Shown here piece after piece: positions 20,888 to 31,112 of a stretch of DNA of 64,000 bases. This DNA comes from Saprospiraceae bacterium (GTDB lineage Bacteria; Bacteroidota; Bacteroidia; Chitinophagales; Saprospiraceae). A program made the position numbers and the translations under genes. The notes below the pieces were generated by a model, which worked only from the letters and a program-made list of their open reading frames with translations, was not told the DNA's origin and searched no databases. Within the stretch, counting starts at the first letter, position 1; the number at the start of each line of letters is the position of its first letter. The stretch spans positions 40,349 through 104,348 of the forward strand of contig JANQHF010000073.1 in NCBI GenBank assembly GCA_028282725.1. The letters run 5' to 3'.

Positions 20888-23800
20888 ATGAAAAGACTAT
20901 TGGTAAGTTTATTTTTTTCATCTCTGACTTTGGTGCTCGGGGCACAGGTATCTGTTTCCGGTATCGTCACGGATCAGACAGGAAGTCCACTGATCGGTGT
21001 GAATATACTGGAGTCAGGGACTTCCAATGGAACCATTTCCGATATTGATGGTTCTTACTCAATCACCGTTGCTAATGGAGCAACGTTGACGTTTAGCTTC
21101 ACAGGAATGAAGACCATTGATGAATTGGTCGCAGGCCGTACATCAATTGATGTAATAATGGCGGAGGATGCGGCCCTCCTGGATGAAGTGATTGTTTCCG
21201 CCCTTGGTTTTAAAGTGAAGAAGGACGAGACAGGGTCTACGGCATCCGTTGTCAAACCGGACGATATTTATCGATCTGGTGAAAATACTTTGTTAAATTC
21301 ACTGGGGGCTAAAGCTTCAAATGTCCAGATCTCGAGGTCAAACGGTGACCCCGGTGCAGGTGCAACTATTCGTATTCGCGGTGCCAACAGTATCTCCGGT
21401 TCTTCCAATCCCCTGATCATACTTGATGGAGTACCAATTGCTAATAACACGCAATACGGTGGTGGAAATAATGCAACTGGCGGAAGAACGGGAGGAACCT
21501 CTCAGCAATCCCGGCTGAATGACTTGAATCCTGCCGATATTGAATCCGTTCAGATTCTGAAAGGAGCTTCCGCTGCAGCCCTTTGGGGATCGCGAGCTTC
21601 GAATGGTGTGTTGGTTATTACTACCAAGGAGGGAAGCCTCGGAAAGCCTAAAATCAGTTATAAGATAACCAAATCCTTTGATGAGGTCAACCAGCGATAC
21701 GAACTCCAGGATGTTTGGGGGCAGGGAAGAGCTGGAAGCTATTCACCTACCCGAGCTGAAGCCTGGGGCGATTATATTCCCGACCGATCCGGGGGTGCCG
21801 ATGTTGTAGATCAGGGTGGACAATACTTTGAAGCTGAAGATGGCACCCGGTACTACCCGATAGACGAAAAGAATTCCAGAGAAACTTTCAACGATAGTAA
21901 TTGGGACGGAGTGTTCCAAACCGGTGGATTCTTACAGCATGATTTGAGTATCAGCGGAGGTACTGATAAGTCGACTTACTTCTTTAGCATGGGTAGAATG
22001 GACCAGGAAGGCATAATACGAGAAAGTTTTTACGATCGTACCAATGTTCGATTAAACAACAAATTCTTCTTTACCGATTGGTTGACAATGTCTTCAAAGG
22101 CAGCATTTACCAATTCACAGTCCAACCGGATTCAACAGAGTTCGAATACAGCAGGCTTACTTCTGGGTCTGTTAAGAACGCCACCCGATTTTAATCAGGA
22201 GGATTATATTGGAACGTACTTCAACAATGGCGGTGAAGCTTTTCCATTGAGACACCGCTCCTATAGAAGGTACCTTGGAAACAACACAAATCCAATCTAT
22301 AACAATCCGCTATGGACCATCTTCGAACAAGATGCTACTACCAAGGTGAATCGTTTTATCATGTCAGCAGAAATCGATATTACGCCTACCGATTTTATGA
22401 ATATCACTTTGAGAGGTGGAGTGGATACATATGATGACAAGAGAGCCTATTTTTTCCCGATTGGGTCCGCAGGGGGCAGGGTGAATGGCTGGTTCACAGA
22501 GGATATTCTGGGTAGACAGGAACTCAACTTTGATGCCATTGCCAGAGCCAACTTTGACCTTACGGATGACATAGGTCTGGTGGCTAGTGTCGGATGGAAT
22601 ATTAACGATCGCAGGTTAACTTCGAACACAGCCGAAATCATTGGCTTCCTTGTCAACGCCCGAAAGCAAACAACGGATTTAAATACAGCAGCGGAATCTT
22701 CAACTGTTGCAAATTCAAAAACGAATTTGAGATCAAATCGTGGTTATGGCACATTGGGCTTTGACATCTTGGATAAAATCTTCATTAATGCTTCAGGAGC
22801 CATTGAAGCTGCATCTACAGTTTCGAAGAACTTCTTCTACCCTGCTGTTGACGTAGCATACCAATTGATTGAACCCAACAACATTAATAACTCTACAATC
22901 AGTTTTGCAAAAGTTCGTGCATCCTGGGGTAAGGTGGGCATAGCTCCACCTGCTCACGCTGCTCAGACACTGGCTGAAGGAGGATTTTCATATTCCACAT
23001 ATAGTGATCCACTGAGTATAGGATTATTCGGAGGGGGTTTCCGATTGGATGATGACAGGGGTAATCCGGACCTCGAGCCCGAAATCAAAACAGAGTGGGA
23101 AATTGGAGCCGACTTAAGATTCTTCCAGGATCGTCTTGCTTTGGGAATGACTTATTACCAAAATGATATTGAAGGAATTATCATTCGTACTGACCTGACT
23201 CCTTCCTTTGGGTTTGATACACAAATATCAAATGCCGCTTCCATGGAGAACAAAGGATTTGAGTGGGATTTGGACTATTCAGTCTTTAATAATGGCGATT
23301 GGAATATTGGCGTATATGCCAACTGGGCTACAAATGACAACCTCGTTACAAGTTTGGCAGGAACGGAAACTATTGACCTTTCAGGAGGATCCGTTAGTTC
23401 CAGGGCAATTGCCGGACAACCCCTTGGAACTCTTTTCGGTACAGGCTCAGTAACGGATGAGGCAGGAAACTTTGTTTTGAATGACGATGGATTCCCGATG
23501 ACCACTCCCAGCCCTATTGTATTGGGAGATCCTAACCCGGATTGGCGGGGAGGTTTTGGTATTCGGGTTAATTTCAAGGGATTCGCATTCAATGCACTAT
23601 TGGAGCACTCACAGGGAGGTGTGTTCATGCCAAGAACACTGCACGTTTTGAATCGTTTCGGAACCACTCAGGTGACCGCAACTCGACAGACATTGACACA
23701 GGATCTCGTGAACTATTCTGGAAACACAATTCCGTCCGGAACGACAGTGAGAGGGAATATTATGGATTTCGGTGGAGGACCTGTACTACTGGATGAGACA

Positions 23801-24112
23801 TGGTACCGTACAGGAATCGGTGGAGGATTTGGTGATAACCAGGCCTATAACTTCTCCTTATTCGATGCCACATTCTCAAGGTTGAGAGAATTGTCACTGG
23901 GTTACACATTACAGTCCGAAGCATTTACCGAAAAGACAAAGTTGGGCTCTGTGACTTTTTCTGTCACCGGTAGAAATATTTTCCTGTGGGATAATATTCC
24001 GGGAGTCGATCCGGAGATCAATCAGACCGGCGTCGGAAACGGACTGGGATTGGATTACTTCACGAATCCGAGTACCCGTTCCGTCTTATTCTCAATATCT
24101 GTTAACTACTAA
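20888..24112 (+). CDS. SusC/RagA-family TonB-linked outer-membrane protein
   Basis: CarboxypepD_reg-like N-term 'VSGIVTDQTGSPLIGVNILESGTSNGTISDIDGSYSI'; plug 'GATIRIRGANSISGSSNPLIILDGVPI', 'LKGASAAALWGSRASNGVLVITTKEG'. Confidence 0.95.
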   Translation: MKRLLVSLFFSSLTLVLGAQVSVSGIVTDQTGSPLIGVNILESGTSNGTISDIDGSYSITVANGATLTFSFTGMKTIDELVAGRTSIDVIMAEDAALLDEVIVSALGFKVKKDETGSTASVVKPDDIYRSGENTLLNSLGAKASNVQISRSNGDPGAGATIRIRGANSISGSSNPLIILDGVPIANNTQYGGGNNATGGRTGGTSQQSRLNDLNPADIESVQILKGASAAALWGSRASNGVLVITTKEGSLGKPKISYKITKSFDEVNQRYELQDVWGQGRAGSYSPTRAEAWGDYIPDRSGGADVVDQGGQYFEAEDGTRYYPIDEKNSRETFNDSNWDGVFQTGGFLQHDLSISGGTDKSTYFFSMGRMDQEGIIRESFYDRTNVRLNNKFFFTDWLTMSSKAAFTNSQSNRIQQSSNTAGLLLGLLRTPPDFNQEDYIGTYFNNGGEAFPLRHRSYRRYLGNNTNPIYNNPLWTIFEQDATTKVNRFIMSAEIDITPTDFMNITLRGGVDTYDDKRAYFFPIGSAGGRVNGWFTEDILGRQELNFDAIARANFDLTDDIGLVASVGWNINDRRLTSNTAEIIGFLVNARKQTTDLNTAAESSTVANSKTNLRSNRGYGTLGFDILDKIFINASGAIEAASTVSKNFFYPAVDVAYQLIEPNNINNSTISFAKVRASWGKVGIAPPAHAAQTLAEGGFSYSTYSDPLSIGLFGGGFRLDDDRGNPDLEPEIKTEWEIGADLRFFQDRLALGMTYYQNDIEGIIIRTDLTPSFGFDTQISNAASMENKGFEWDLDYSVFNNGDWNIGVYANWATNDNLVTSLAGTETIDLSGGSVSSRAIAGQPLGTLFGTGSVTDEAGNFVLNDDGFPMTTPSPIVLGDPNPDWRGGFGIRVNFKGFAFNALLEHSQGGVFMPRTLHVLNRFGTTQVTATRQTLTQDLVNYSGNTIPSGTTVRGNIMDFGGGPVLLDETWYRTGIGGGFGDNQAYNFSLFDATFSRLRELSLGYTLQSEAFTEKTKLGSVTFSVTGRNIFLWDNIPGVDPEINQTGVGNGLGLDYFTNPSTRSVLFSISVNY

Positions 24113-24123
24113 ATCTGAAGGAA

Positions 24124-25542
24124 ATGAAAAATATATTTAAAAGTTCAATATTAATTATTGCCCTTTTGGCCACTTCCTGCCAGGATTTAGTCGAAGGGAT
24201 TAATGACAATCCAAATAAGATCACTATTGAGGATGTAGATCCTACATTGTTCCTGACTGGTGCAATGTTGGCTAATACCTCTGCACAAGCGGGGCATTTG
24301 AATCGAATTGCCGGCATGTATAGTGGTCAGCTAACCGGGTTGAGTTCCTTGTATTCAAATATCTATGGTTATTCACTTTCCACTGCCGAATCCGTGGGGA
24401 CATGGAGTCGTATTTATATAGGAATAATCCCCAATGTCCGTCATATAAGGGAGCAATTGCCCGGCGATGCATTGATGCAAGGTATATGTAAGGTGCTCGA
24501 AGCCCATGCAGTAAGTACAGGTGCTTCTCTGTTTGGAGACATGCCTTATTCAGAAGTGAATAACGAAGAAATTGATGATCCCCGGTTTGACAGCCAGATG
24601 GACGTATTGAATGCTGTTCTGGCCCTACTGGATAGTGCGATTTCAGATTTGAGTGGTGCCTCGAGCAGAAACTTGGATGAGGACATCTATTTTGAGGGCG
24701 ATGCGGACAAATGGCTCGCAGTCGCCAATACACTGAAGGCACGCAATCTCATGCACATGAGAGATTACAGTGGTGCATATAGCGCGGCACAACAGGGAAT
24801 ATCCGATTTCAGCGGAAACATGAGACATATTCCAAGAGGAGATGCCAATGTAGCGGAGGGAGACAAAAACCTATTCTGGACAATATTGGAGGGATCGAGG
24901 ACTGGTGATATAGGTAGCGCAGGTAGCTATCTGGCAGACTTGTTGGATCCAGCTTCAGAAATTTATAGAGGCAATGCTAAAACCGACGAGACTGCTCGAG
25001 GCATGTATAATTTCATTTTTGAAACAGGTGGGGCTGATAATTTGGGAGTCATTGAGCAATTCGAACCGATGAACCTGGTGAGCTTTGAAGAGAATCATCT
25101 CATCCTCGCTGAAGCAGGTGCAAGGACTTCAGGTTTTACAACGGGATTGCAGCACTTGAATGAATTCAGAGCCTGGTTGAATACCGGAGGACGTTTGAAT
25201 GATAACTTTTCCGGTGAGCCGTTCTTATACGAAGCGTATGATGCTGCAGATTTTGATCCGGGAGGAATGGAAAATGCAGATAATATCGCAGCGGATCGTG
25301 CCCTTCTGAGAGAAATTATAGAAGAGCGGTATGTATCAGGATTCGGTCAATTCATGCCATATGACGATGCGAGAAGACTAAGAAAGGGTGATAATGACTT
25401 ATCCGTTCCTTTCCCATTGAATGTACCTGCTGCTTCACAACATCCTGAAAGAATGCCTTATTCTGATGACGAATTGAACACCAATTCGAATGCTCCATCT
25501 GAGGATCCTGGCATTTTTGTCAAGACGGAAGTGAATCAATAA
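24124..25542 (+). CDS. SusD/RagB-family lipoprotein
   Basis: Lipobox 'LLATSC', 'GINDNPNKIT', 'WLAVANTLKARNLMHMRDYSGA', directly after SusC. Confidence 0.9.
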   Translation: MKNIFKSSILIIALLATSCQDLVEGINDNPNKITIEDVDPTLFLTGAMLANTSAQAGHLNRIAGMYSGQLTGLSSLYSNIYGYSLSTAESVGTWSRIYIGIIPNVRHIREQLPGDALMQGICKVLEAHAVSTGASLFGDMPYSEVNNEEIDDPRFDSQMDVLNAVLALLDSAISDLSGASSRNLDEDIYFEGDADKWLAVANTLKARNLMHMRDYSGAYSAAQQGISDFSGNMRHIPRGDANVAEGDKNLFWTILEGSRTGDIGSAGSYLADLLDPASEIYRGNAKTDETARGMYNFIFETGGADNLGVIEQFEPMNLVSFEENHLILAEAGARTSGFTTGLQHLNEFRAWLNTGGRLNDNFSGEPFLYEAYDAADFDPGGMENADNIAADRALLREIIEERYVSGFGQFMPYDDARRLRKGDNDLSVPFPLNVPAASQHPERMPYSDDELNTNSNAPSEDPGIFVKTEVNQ

Positions 25543-25564
25543 GATAATCGATGCAAATCATTCA

Positions 25565-25597
25565 GAAGCCTTTCATTTTATGAGAGGCTTCTTTTTT
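25565..25597 (+). terminator. Rho-independent terminator after susD-like gene
   Basis: GAAGCCTTTCATTTTATGAGAGGCTTC followed by T6. Confidence 0.75.
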
Positions 25598-25682
25598 AAA
25601 ATGAACTGTAATTCTTTGGTCTTGCCAAATCACGACAATTTTCCCTACCTTAAAAACTCGGGAATTCGGATGACCTGATCAT

Positions 25683-26447
25683 ATGAGAGCTCTTTACGTC
25701 TTAATATTCCTCTTTGTTATTACTTCCTGTTTCAGTCAGGCAGACAATTCAAAAAAAGTTCTGTTTGTCGGAAACAGTTATACGTATTTCTGGAATTTGC
25801 CCCAAGTAATAGAGCATCTTGCGGAAAGCCAGGATATCCCTCTGATCGCCCGTCAATCAACAGCCGGGGGAGCACATCTTGGTCATCATTGGACAGGAGC
25901 ACGTGATCTCGATACCTACAACCTGATTAAAAATGGCAATTGGGATTATGTGGTCTTGCAGGATCATAGTCTGAGAACGATAGAAGCACTGGACAGTTTG
26001 ATAAAATATGTTGAGCTATGGAGTGATGTGATCCGCGAAAGTCAGGCTGAGCCCGTGCTATATATGACCTGGCCAAGGGCGTTTAATCCGCTCATGATTG
26101 AGAAGATTTCTTCAGGTTATCGGGAAGCGGGCCGGGGAGAAGGTCTGATCGTTGTGCCAGTGGGAGAAACGTGGTCTTTGGCGAGGGAGCTCAGGCCCGA
26201 AATAAATATTTATGACCCTGATGGAAGTCATCCTTCTCCACTGGGGACTTACCTCACAGCTTGTGTCTTTTTTAGAGCATTGACGGGACAATCACCATCC
26301 GGCCTTCCCGCCAGGCTGACCACAACGGATAGGAATGGAGAGAAGCTCTATCTTATGATCGTGCCACCAGACGATGCACGGTTTTGTCATGATGTGGTAG
26401 AATCAATATTTTCAAATTGTCTAAATTGTAAAATTGAAACAGACTAA
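25683..26447 (+). CDS. SGNH/GDSL-type hydrolase, exported
   Basis: 'VLFVGNSYTYFWNLP' (block I-like), 'WDYVVLQDHS', 'DGSHPSPLGTYLTACVFF' (DxxH-like). Confidence 0.8.
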   Translation: MRALYVLIFLFVITSCFSQADNSKKVLFVGNSYTYFWNLPQVIEHLAESQDIPLIARQSTAGGAHLGHHWTGARDLDTYNLIKNGNWDYVVLQDHSLRTIEALDSLIKYVELWSDVIRESQAEPVLYMTWPRAFNPLMIEKISSGYREAGRGEGLIVVPVGETWSLARELRPEINIYDPDGSHPSPLGTYLTACVFFRALTGQSPSGLPARLTTTDRNGEKLYLMIVPPDDARFCHDVVESIFSNCLNCKIETD

Positions 26448-29308
26448 TGTTTGATATGAGAAAATGTATTAAGTTTTTCGCAATAGCCACTGGCCTATTG
26501 GTCTACCCCCTGGAAAGTTATAGTCAGGATTTACTTGGTAATTTGAAATTTCGCAATATCGGTCCTGCCAACCAGGGAGGGAGGATCGTGGATATTGAAG
26601 CTCATACTGATGATTTTACAAAAGTCTATGTGGCAACCGGGTCCGGAGGGATTTGGAAATCCGAAAATGCAGGCACTACATGGAAGCCGATTTTTGATGA
26701 TTATGAGACAGCCTCCATTGGAGATATTGCTTTGGATCCATCGAATGAACAAGTAATTTGGGTTGGAACCGGGGAAGCGAATAATCGCAATAGTGTTTCA
26801 TGGGGGAATGGTGTTTATAAATCCGTTGACGGGGGAGCATCATTTGAACGAACCGGTCTCGAGTCCACACATCAAATCGCAAGGGTGCTTGTTCATCCCG
26901 ATAATTCTGAAGATGTATGTGTTTGTGCCATAGGCCATTTATGGGGATATTCAGGGGACCGTGGATTATTTCATACAAAGGATGGAGGAACCTCCTGGAG
27001 CAAACATACCAATGGTTTGCCAGATGATGGAAAAACCGGTTGTATCGACCTCGTCAGGGACCCGCAGAATCCTGAAGTGCTGTACGCTGCGTTTTATCAC
27101 CGGCTTAGAAAACCCTGGCATTTTCATAGTGGAGGCGGAGAAGGGGGTATCTATAAAAGTACGGATGGTGGCCAATCGTGGTCAAAGCTGACCAACGGCT
27201 TACCCGGAGGTCCAACGGGGAGAATTGGCCTGGCAATTTATCAAGGTAACTCCAACATCCTTATGGCCATTGTTGAGGCTGAACGTTCAGAATCATTGGA
27301 CAACCCCGGAAGCGGTATCTATCGTACAGAAGATGGTGGAGATACATGGCAATACGTCAATACTTATAATAATCGTCCCTTCTATTACAGTCAGATCAGG
27401 ATCAATCCTCATGACGATCAGAGGGTATATATTCTGACAACTACTTTCAGGGTATCTGAAGATGGAGGCACTACCTTGAGCGATGGGAGTGCTGACCGGG
27501 AAGTCCATGGAGATTTTCATGCCATGTGGCTCGACCCCTCCTATCAGGACCGCTATTACCTTGGGGCAGACAAAGGACTATCCATTACACATGATCACGG
27601 CAAGGGATTTCAGTTATTGGATAATTTGCCGATTGCGCAGTATTACCGGATCAACTATGATATGAGAGATCCCTATTATGTCTATGGGGGATTACAGGAT
27701 AATGGTTCGTATGCTACGGCCAGTTTTAGCAGGGACGCACGAGGGATACTCAATGATGACAATTGGAAAATGCATTGGGGAGATGGCCAGGACGCGGCAT
27801 TCAACCCGTTTGACCATACGGATGGGTATTCTTCTACGGAAAATGGAAACTATTTTAAATACAATCCTGACACCCGGGAGATCAGAAGAATCAGCCCAAC
27901 CTCCGCAAATACGATCAACCATAAAGATTACTTTCCCGATACGATTACTGATCTGAGATCAGCTATACGGTTTAACTGGTCTGCACCTTTGATCCTTTCT
28001 TCCCATGATCCCTCCACGGTTTATGTAGCGGGTAATCACGTATACAAATCGATTGATCAAGGAGATTCCTGGCAAATCATAAGCCCGGATCTCAGCACCA
28101 ACGATCCGGTTATGCGCAAACAGGGCGTTAGTGGTGGAATTACTCCGGACAATACAGGTGCTGAAACTCATTGCAGTGTTTATGCATTATCCGTTTCGGA
28201 AATTTCTGACCAAATCATTTGGGCCGGGACGGATGATGGAAATATTCAGATCACCAAAGATGGAGGCTTGCATTGGGAAAATGTCCGAAATAATTTGTTT
28301 GGTGTACCTGAAGGAATTTGGGTCAGTCGTGTGGAAGCTTCTAAGTTCAGCCCAGGTCGGGTATACGTGACCTTTGATGGGCATCGAAGTGATAACAATG
28401 GTACCTGGGTATACAAATCTGAAGACTTTGGACAAACATGGGAAAAGATCACAGAGGGGATTTCGGCCGGTGAAAGCGTCCGTGTGATCAGGGAGGACCT
28501 TGTCAATCCTGATCTCTTGTTCATTGGAACGGAGACGGGTGTCTGGTATTCTTTGAACAGGGGTTCATCCTGGGTTCGAATGAAACATGGCCTTCCTACA
28601 GTTTCAGTGTATGACATAAAAATTCATCCAAGAGAAAATGACCTCATCATCGGCACTCATGGCAGAAGTCTTTGGATCATGGATGATATTTCTCCATTAC
28701 AACAGCTGACCCAAAGTGTTCGCAATTCAACATTTCACCTGTTCGAGCAGGAGCCTGCTACGCTATGGCACAATGTGAGCAGGGGAGGACAACGAGGTCA
28801 TTTTTTATACGCAGGTGAGAATCCTGCTTACATTCAGAACACTTCCGATGTCCCCAGGGCAGGTTTTGAGAGCCTGGTGCCTATTACCTTTTATTCCGGA
28901 AGTGATGCTGAAACCATGCAACTTGCCATCCGTTCAAATTCCGGTCTTGAGGCAAAGATGGAACTCCCGGTTCACCAGGGAATAAACCGGTTTTACTGGA
29001 ATCGGGAGTTTGATGCACAAGAGTATACATCGGAAGAACAGGCTTCCATAGAAAACTTGTTGGAGGAGCTGATGAAGACCAATTTATCGTCCTACTTCAG
29101 AAGGCTTTATAACAGGTTTATGAATGCGGATACATCGAAGGAAAAAAGAAGAATATTATCTCCGCTCACATCCAGTTATCGAGGAGGTGCTGTGCCAGTA
29201 AAATATGGGATTCAGAAAGCAGGAGCAGGTGTATATACGATTGAGTTGTCAGTAGAGGGAGAAGTGCAAAGAGGAAGTGTTAGAATCGTAAATGATATTT
29301 TGAAATAG
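26447..29308 (+). CDS. Exported sortilin/Vps10-like BNR-repeat beta-propeller protein
   Basis: Repeated Asp-box-like text 'SGGIWKSENAGTTWKPI', 'GGIYKSTDGGQSWSKL', 'SGIYRTEDGGDTWQYV', 'VYKSEDFGQTWEKI'; overlaps preceding gene by 1 bp. Confidence 0.88.
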   Translation: MFDMRKCIKFFAIATGLLVYPLESYSQDLLGNLKFRNIGPANQGGRIVDIEAHTDDFTKVYVATGSGGIWKSENAGTTWKPIFDDYETASIGDIALDPSNEQVIWVGTGEANNRNSVSWGNGVYKSVDGGASFERTGLESTHQIARVLVHPDNSEDVCVCAIGHLWGYSGDRGLFHTKDGGTSWSKHTNGLPDDGKTGCIDLVRDPQNPEVLYAAFYHRLRKPWHFHSGGGEGGIYKSTDGGQSWSKLTNGLPGGPTGRIGLAIYQGNSNILMAIVEAERSESLDNPGSGIYRTEDGGDTWQYVNTYNNRPFYYSQIRINPHDDQRVYILTTTFRVSEDGGTTLSDGSADREVHGDFHAMWLDPSYQDRYYLGADKGLSITHDHGKGFQLLDNLPIAQYYRINYDMRDPYYVYGGLQDNGSYATASFSRDARGILNDDNWKMHWGDGQDAAFNPFDHTDGYSSTENGNYFKYNPDTREIRRISPTSANTINHKDYFPDTITDLRSAIRFNWSAPLILSSHDPSTVYVAGNHVYKSIDQGDSWQIISPDLSTNDPVMRKQGVSGGITPDNTGAETHCSVYALSVSEISDQIIWAGTDDGNIQITKDGGLHWENVRNNLFGVPEGIWVSRVEASKFSPGRVYVTFDGHRSDNNGTWVYKSEDFGQTWEKITEGISAGESVRVIREDLVNPDLLFIGTETGVWYSLNRGSSWVRMKHGLPTVSVYDIKIHPRENDLIIGTHGRSLWIMDDISPLQQLTQSVRNSTFHLFEQEPATLWHNVSRGGQRGHFLYAGENPAYIQNTSDVPRAGFESLVPITFYSGSDAETMQLAIRSNSGLEAKMELPVHQGINRFYWNREFDAQEYTSEEQASIENLLEELMKTNLSSYFRRLYNRFMNADTSKEKRRILSPLTSSYRGGAVPVKYGIQKAGAGVYTIELSVEGEVQRGSVRIVNDILK

Positions 29309-29319
29309 ATTTGACCTGG

Positions 29320-30828
29320 TTAACTTTCTCCCATCAGGAAGCTCCATACTTTATTGAAGATCACTTTACGAGCTGATTCCTGGGTACTGTTTTCTTTGGA
29401 TGCTTCATTGGTTATGGCGTCTGCGATTCCCGATTTACAATGTTCAAGACCGTCAAGGAACTGCTCCAATAACTGTTTGTCGGAAAGGAGCAGGGTAGAG
29501 AATGATTCCTTGTCGATGACCAGGACCTGGCAGTCTTCACGCGCCTTGATTGAAGCTGTGCGCGGTTCTCCTGTGAGCAAGCTTAACTCGCCGAAGAATT
29601 CCCCTTTCTCTTTTTGTGCTACTTCGATATCCTGTTGTCCCTCGGCTTCGACAAGCACCCGGATACCTCCTTTATAAATAATATACATCGAATTCCCGGT
29701 TGCACCCTGGTGCACGATGATATCGTCTTTTGCAAATAGTATATGACGACATTGATCTGACAACTCCCTGATTCTTTCATTATCCATATTCCTCAACCAA
29801 TCCAGTGAATTCAGGAATTGGAGGATGTCATCATCTTCCAAGCTGATAATCTCCACGTTAGAGTCCTCAACAACCTGCATTTGAATCTCACTGGTAGGGT
29901 ATGGAATCTTAATCTTGTGTCTGCTCAATGTGTACCATAATCTGGATAGTACTACATCCTGTATATAAAGTATATCTGCATAGTCATAGAGCCAATACCT
30001 CAAACAATATTTCACCCCGCTGTCCATATAATCGGTAACAAAAACGCCGAGATTACCATCTATTTCAACTTCGTCAATTTCATTGAGCAGGTTTTTCAGG
30101 ACATTTTTTACGCGATTGGGTGGGTGGCTGTAGTCCAGTACGATAAAGAAATTGTGGATTTGTCGACGAGTAGGTCTTGAGAAGTTGACTATTTTATCTT
30201 CTGAGACAAACCTGTTAGTTAATGAGATCCTGTGATTCTCCCGTGAAAGGATAGTAACAGTACGCCAGTTTTGGTCAACGACCTTCCCCTCAAATCCTCC
30301 AAGGTTTACCCAATCATCAATATTGAATGGAGATTCTATTTGCAGGGATATACCGGAAAACAAATTGCTGAGAGTGTCCTGAAGTGCTAATCCAATGACT
30401 GCCGCTCCAACTGTTGAAGTGACCAAGACACCGGTCAGTTGCTTGTTGAAGATGACGCCAATCAGAATGAGGATCACGACTACGACGATGAAAAAGGCAA
30501 GAATGTCAAAAACAAACCTTGGGAGTTTGAGCCATCTGCGATAATGCAAGAGTGCATAGGTGATCCAAAGTCCGAACTGTATGACTCCGTTGATGATCAG
30601 AATCAGGACTATAGTGGCAAATACCTTGTGAGGGTCACTAAGATTTTCCAGATTATGTATATCGAGATCTCCTAAGAAATAGGCAACAGTCGCCGTGAGA
30701 AAAGCAATGAGGTTAGAGAGAAGGGCTTTTCGGTCATATGAAATGCCCATCGCTCTTTTAAAATATACGGAAACAACGAGGACGAGCACAAAGAGTGCAC
30801 CAGTGTACAGAAATATGTTTCCATTCAT
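29320..30828 (-). CDS. MscS-family channel with C-terminal cyclic-nucleotide-binding domain
   Basis: 'TVGAAVIGLALQDTLSNLFSGISLQIESPFNIDDWVNLGGFEGKVVDQNWRTVTI' MscS; 'GATGNSMYIIYKGGIRVLVE...KGEFFGELSLLTGEPRTASIKA' cNMP-binding. Confidence 0.93.
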   Translation of the reverse strand: MNGNIFLYTGALFVLVLVVSVYFKRAMGISYDRKALLSNLIAFLTATVAYFLGDLDIHNLENLSDPHKVFATIVLILIINGVIQFGLWITYALLHYRRWLKLPRFVFDILAFFIVVVVILILIGVIFNKQLTGVLVTSTVGAAVIGLALQDTLSNLFSGISLQIESPFNIDDWVNLGGFEGKVVDQNWRTVTILSRENHRISLTNRFVSEDKIVNFSRPTRRQIHNFFIVLDYSHPPNRVKNVLKNLLNEIDEVEIDGNLGVFVTDYMDSGVKYCLRYWLYDYADILYIQDVVLSRLWYTLSRHKIKIPYPTSEIQMQVVEDSNVEIISLEDDDILQFLNSLDWLRNMDNERIRELSDQCRHILFAKDDIIVHQGATGNSMYIIYKGGIRVLVEAEGQQDIEVAQKEKGEFFGELSLLTGEPRTASIKAREDCQVLVIDKESFSTLLLSDKQLLEQFLDGLEHCKSGIADAITNEASKENSTQESARKVIFNKVWSFLMGES

Positions 30829-30878
30829 GATGGAAAAATAGTCACTATTTTTAAAAGAAGAGAATGAGCCCTGCTTTA

Positions 30879-31096
30879 GCTTTAAGCGTTTCGCTTAAAG
30901 CAACGGGAAGTTAAACAATGGGCTAAAGCCCATTGGATGTCACACTTTGATGGTCATGTCTCCTCCAAGGGGGTTTTAACCTTTGGATAATTAAACAATG
31001 GGCTTCAGCCCATTGGATGTCAGTAATTAGATTTTTGCATCACTCCCAAACTCAAACACTTCACGCACACATGACCCCAAAGGGGTTTCACCCCTT
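30879..31096. repeat. Cluster of REP-like palindromes
   Basis: GCTTTAAGCG-TTT-CGCTTAAAGC (30879-30901); CAATGGGCT-AA-AGCCCATTG (30916-30935); CAATGGGCT-TC-AGCCCATTG (30996-31015); CCAAGGGGGTTTTAACCTTTGG; CCCCAAAGGGGTTTCACCCCTTG. The 32-bp unit TTAAACAATGGGCT..AGCCCATTGGATGTCA recurs at 30911 and 30991. Confidence 0.85.
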
Positions 31097-31112
31097 GCTG
31101 CTGTATATACCC

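Noticed and set aside
24272-24742. 156-aa minus-strand ORF in the SusD gene
   Set aside because: Antisense shadow of a clear SusD homologue.
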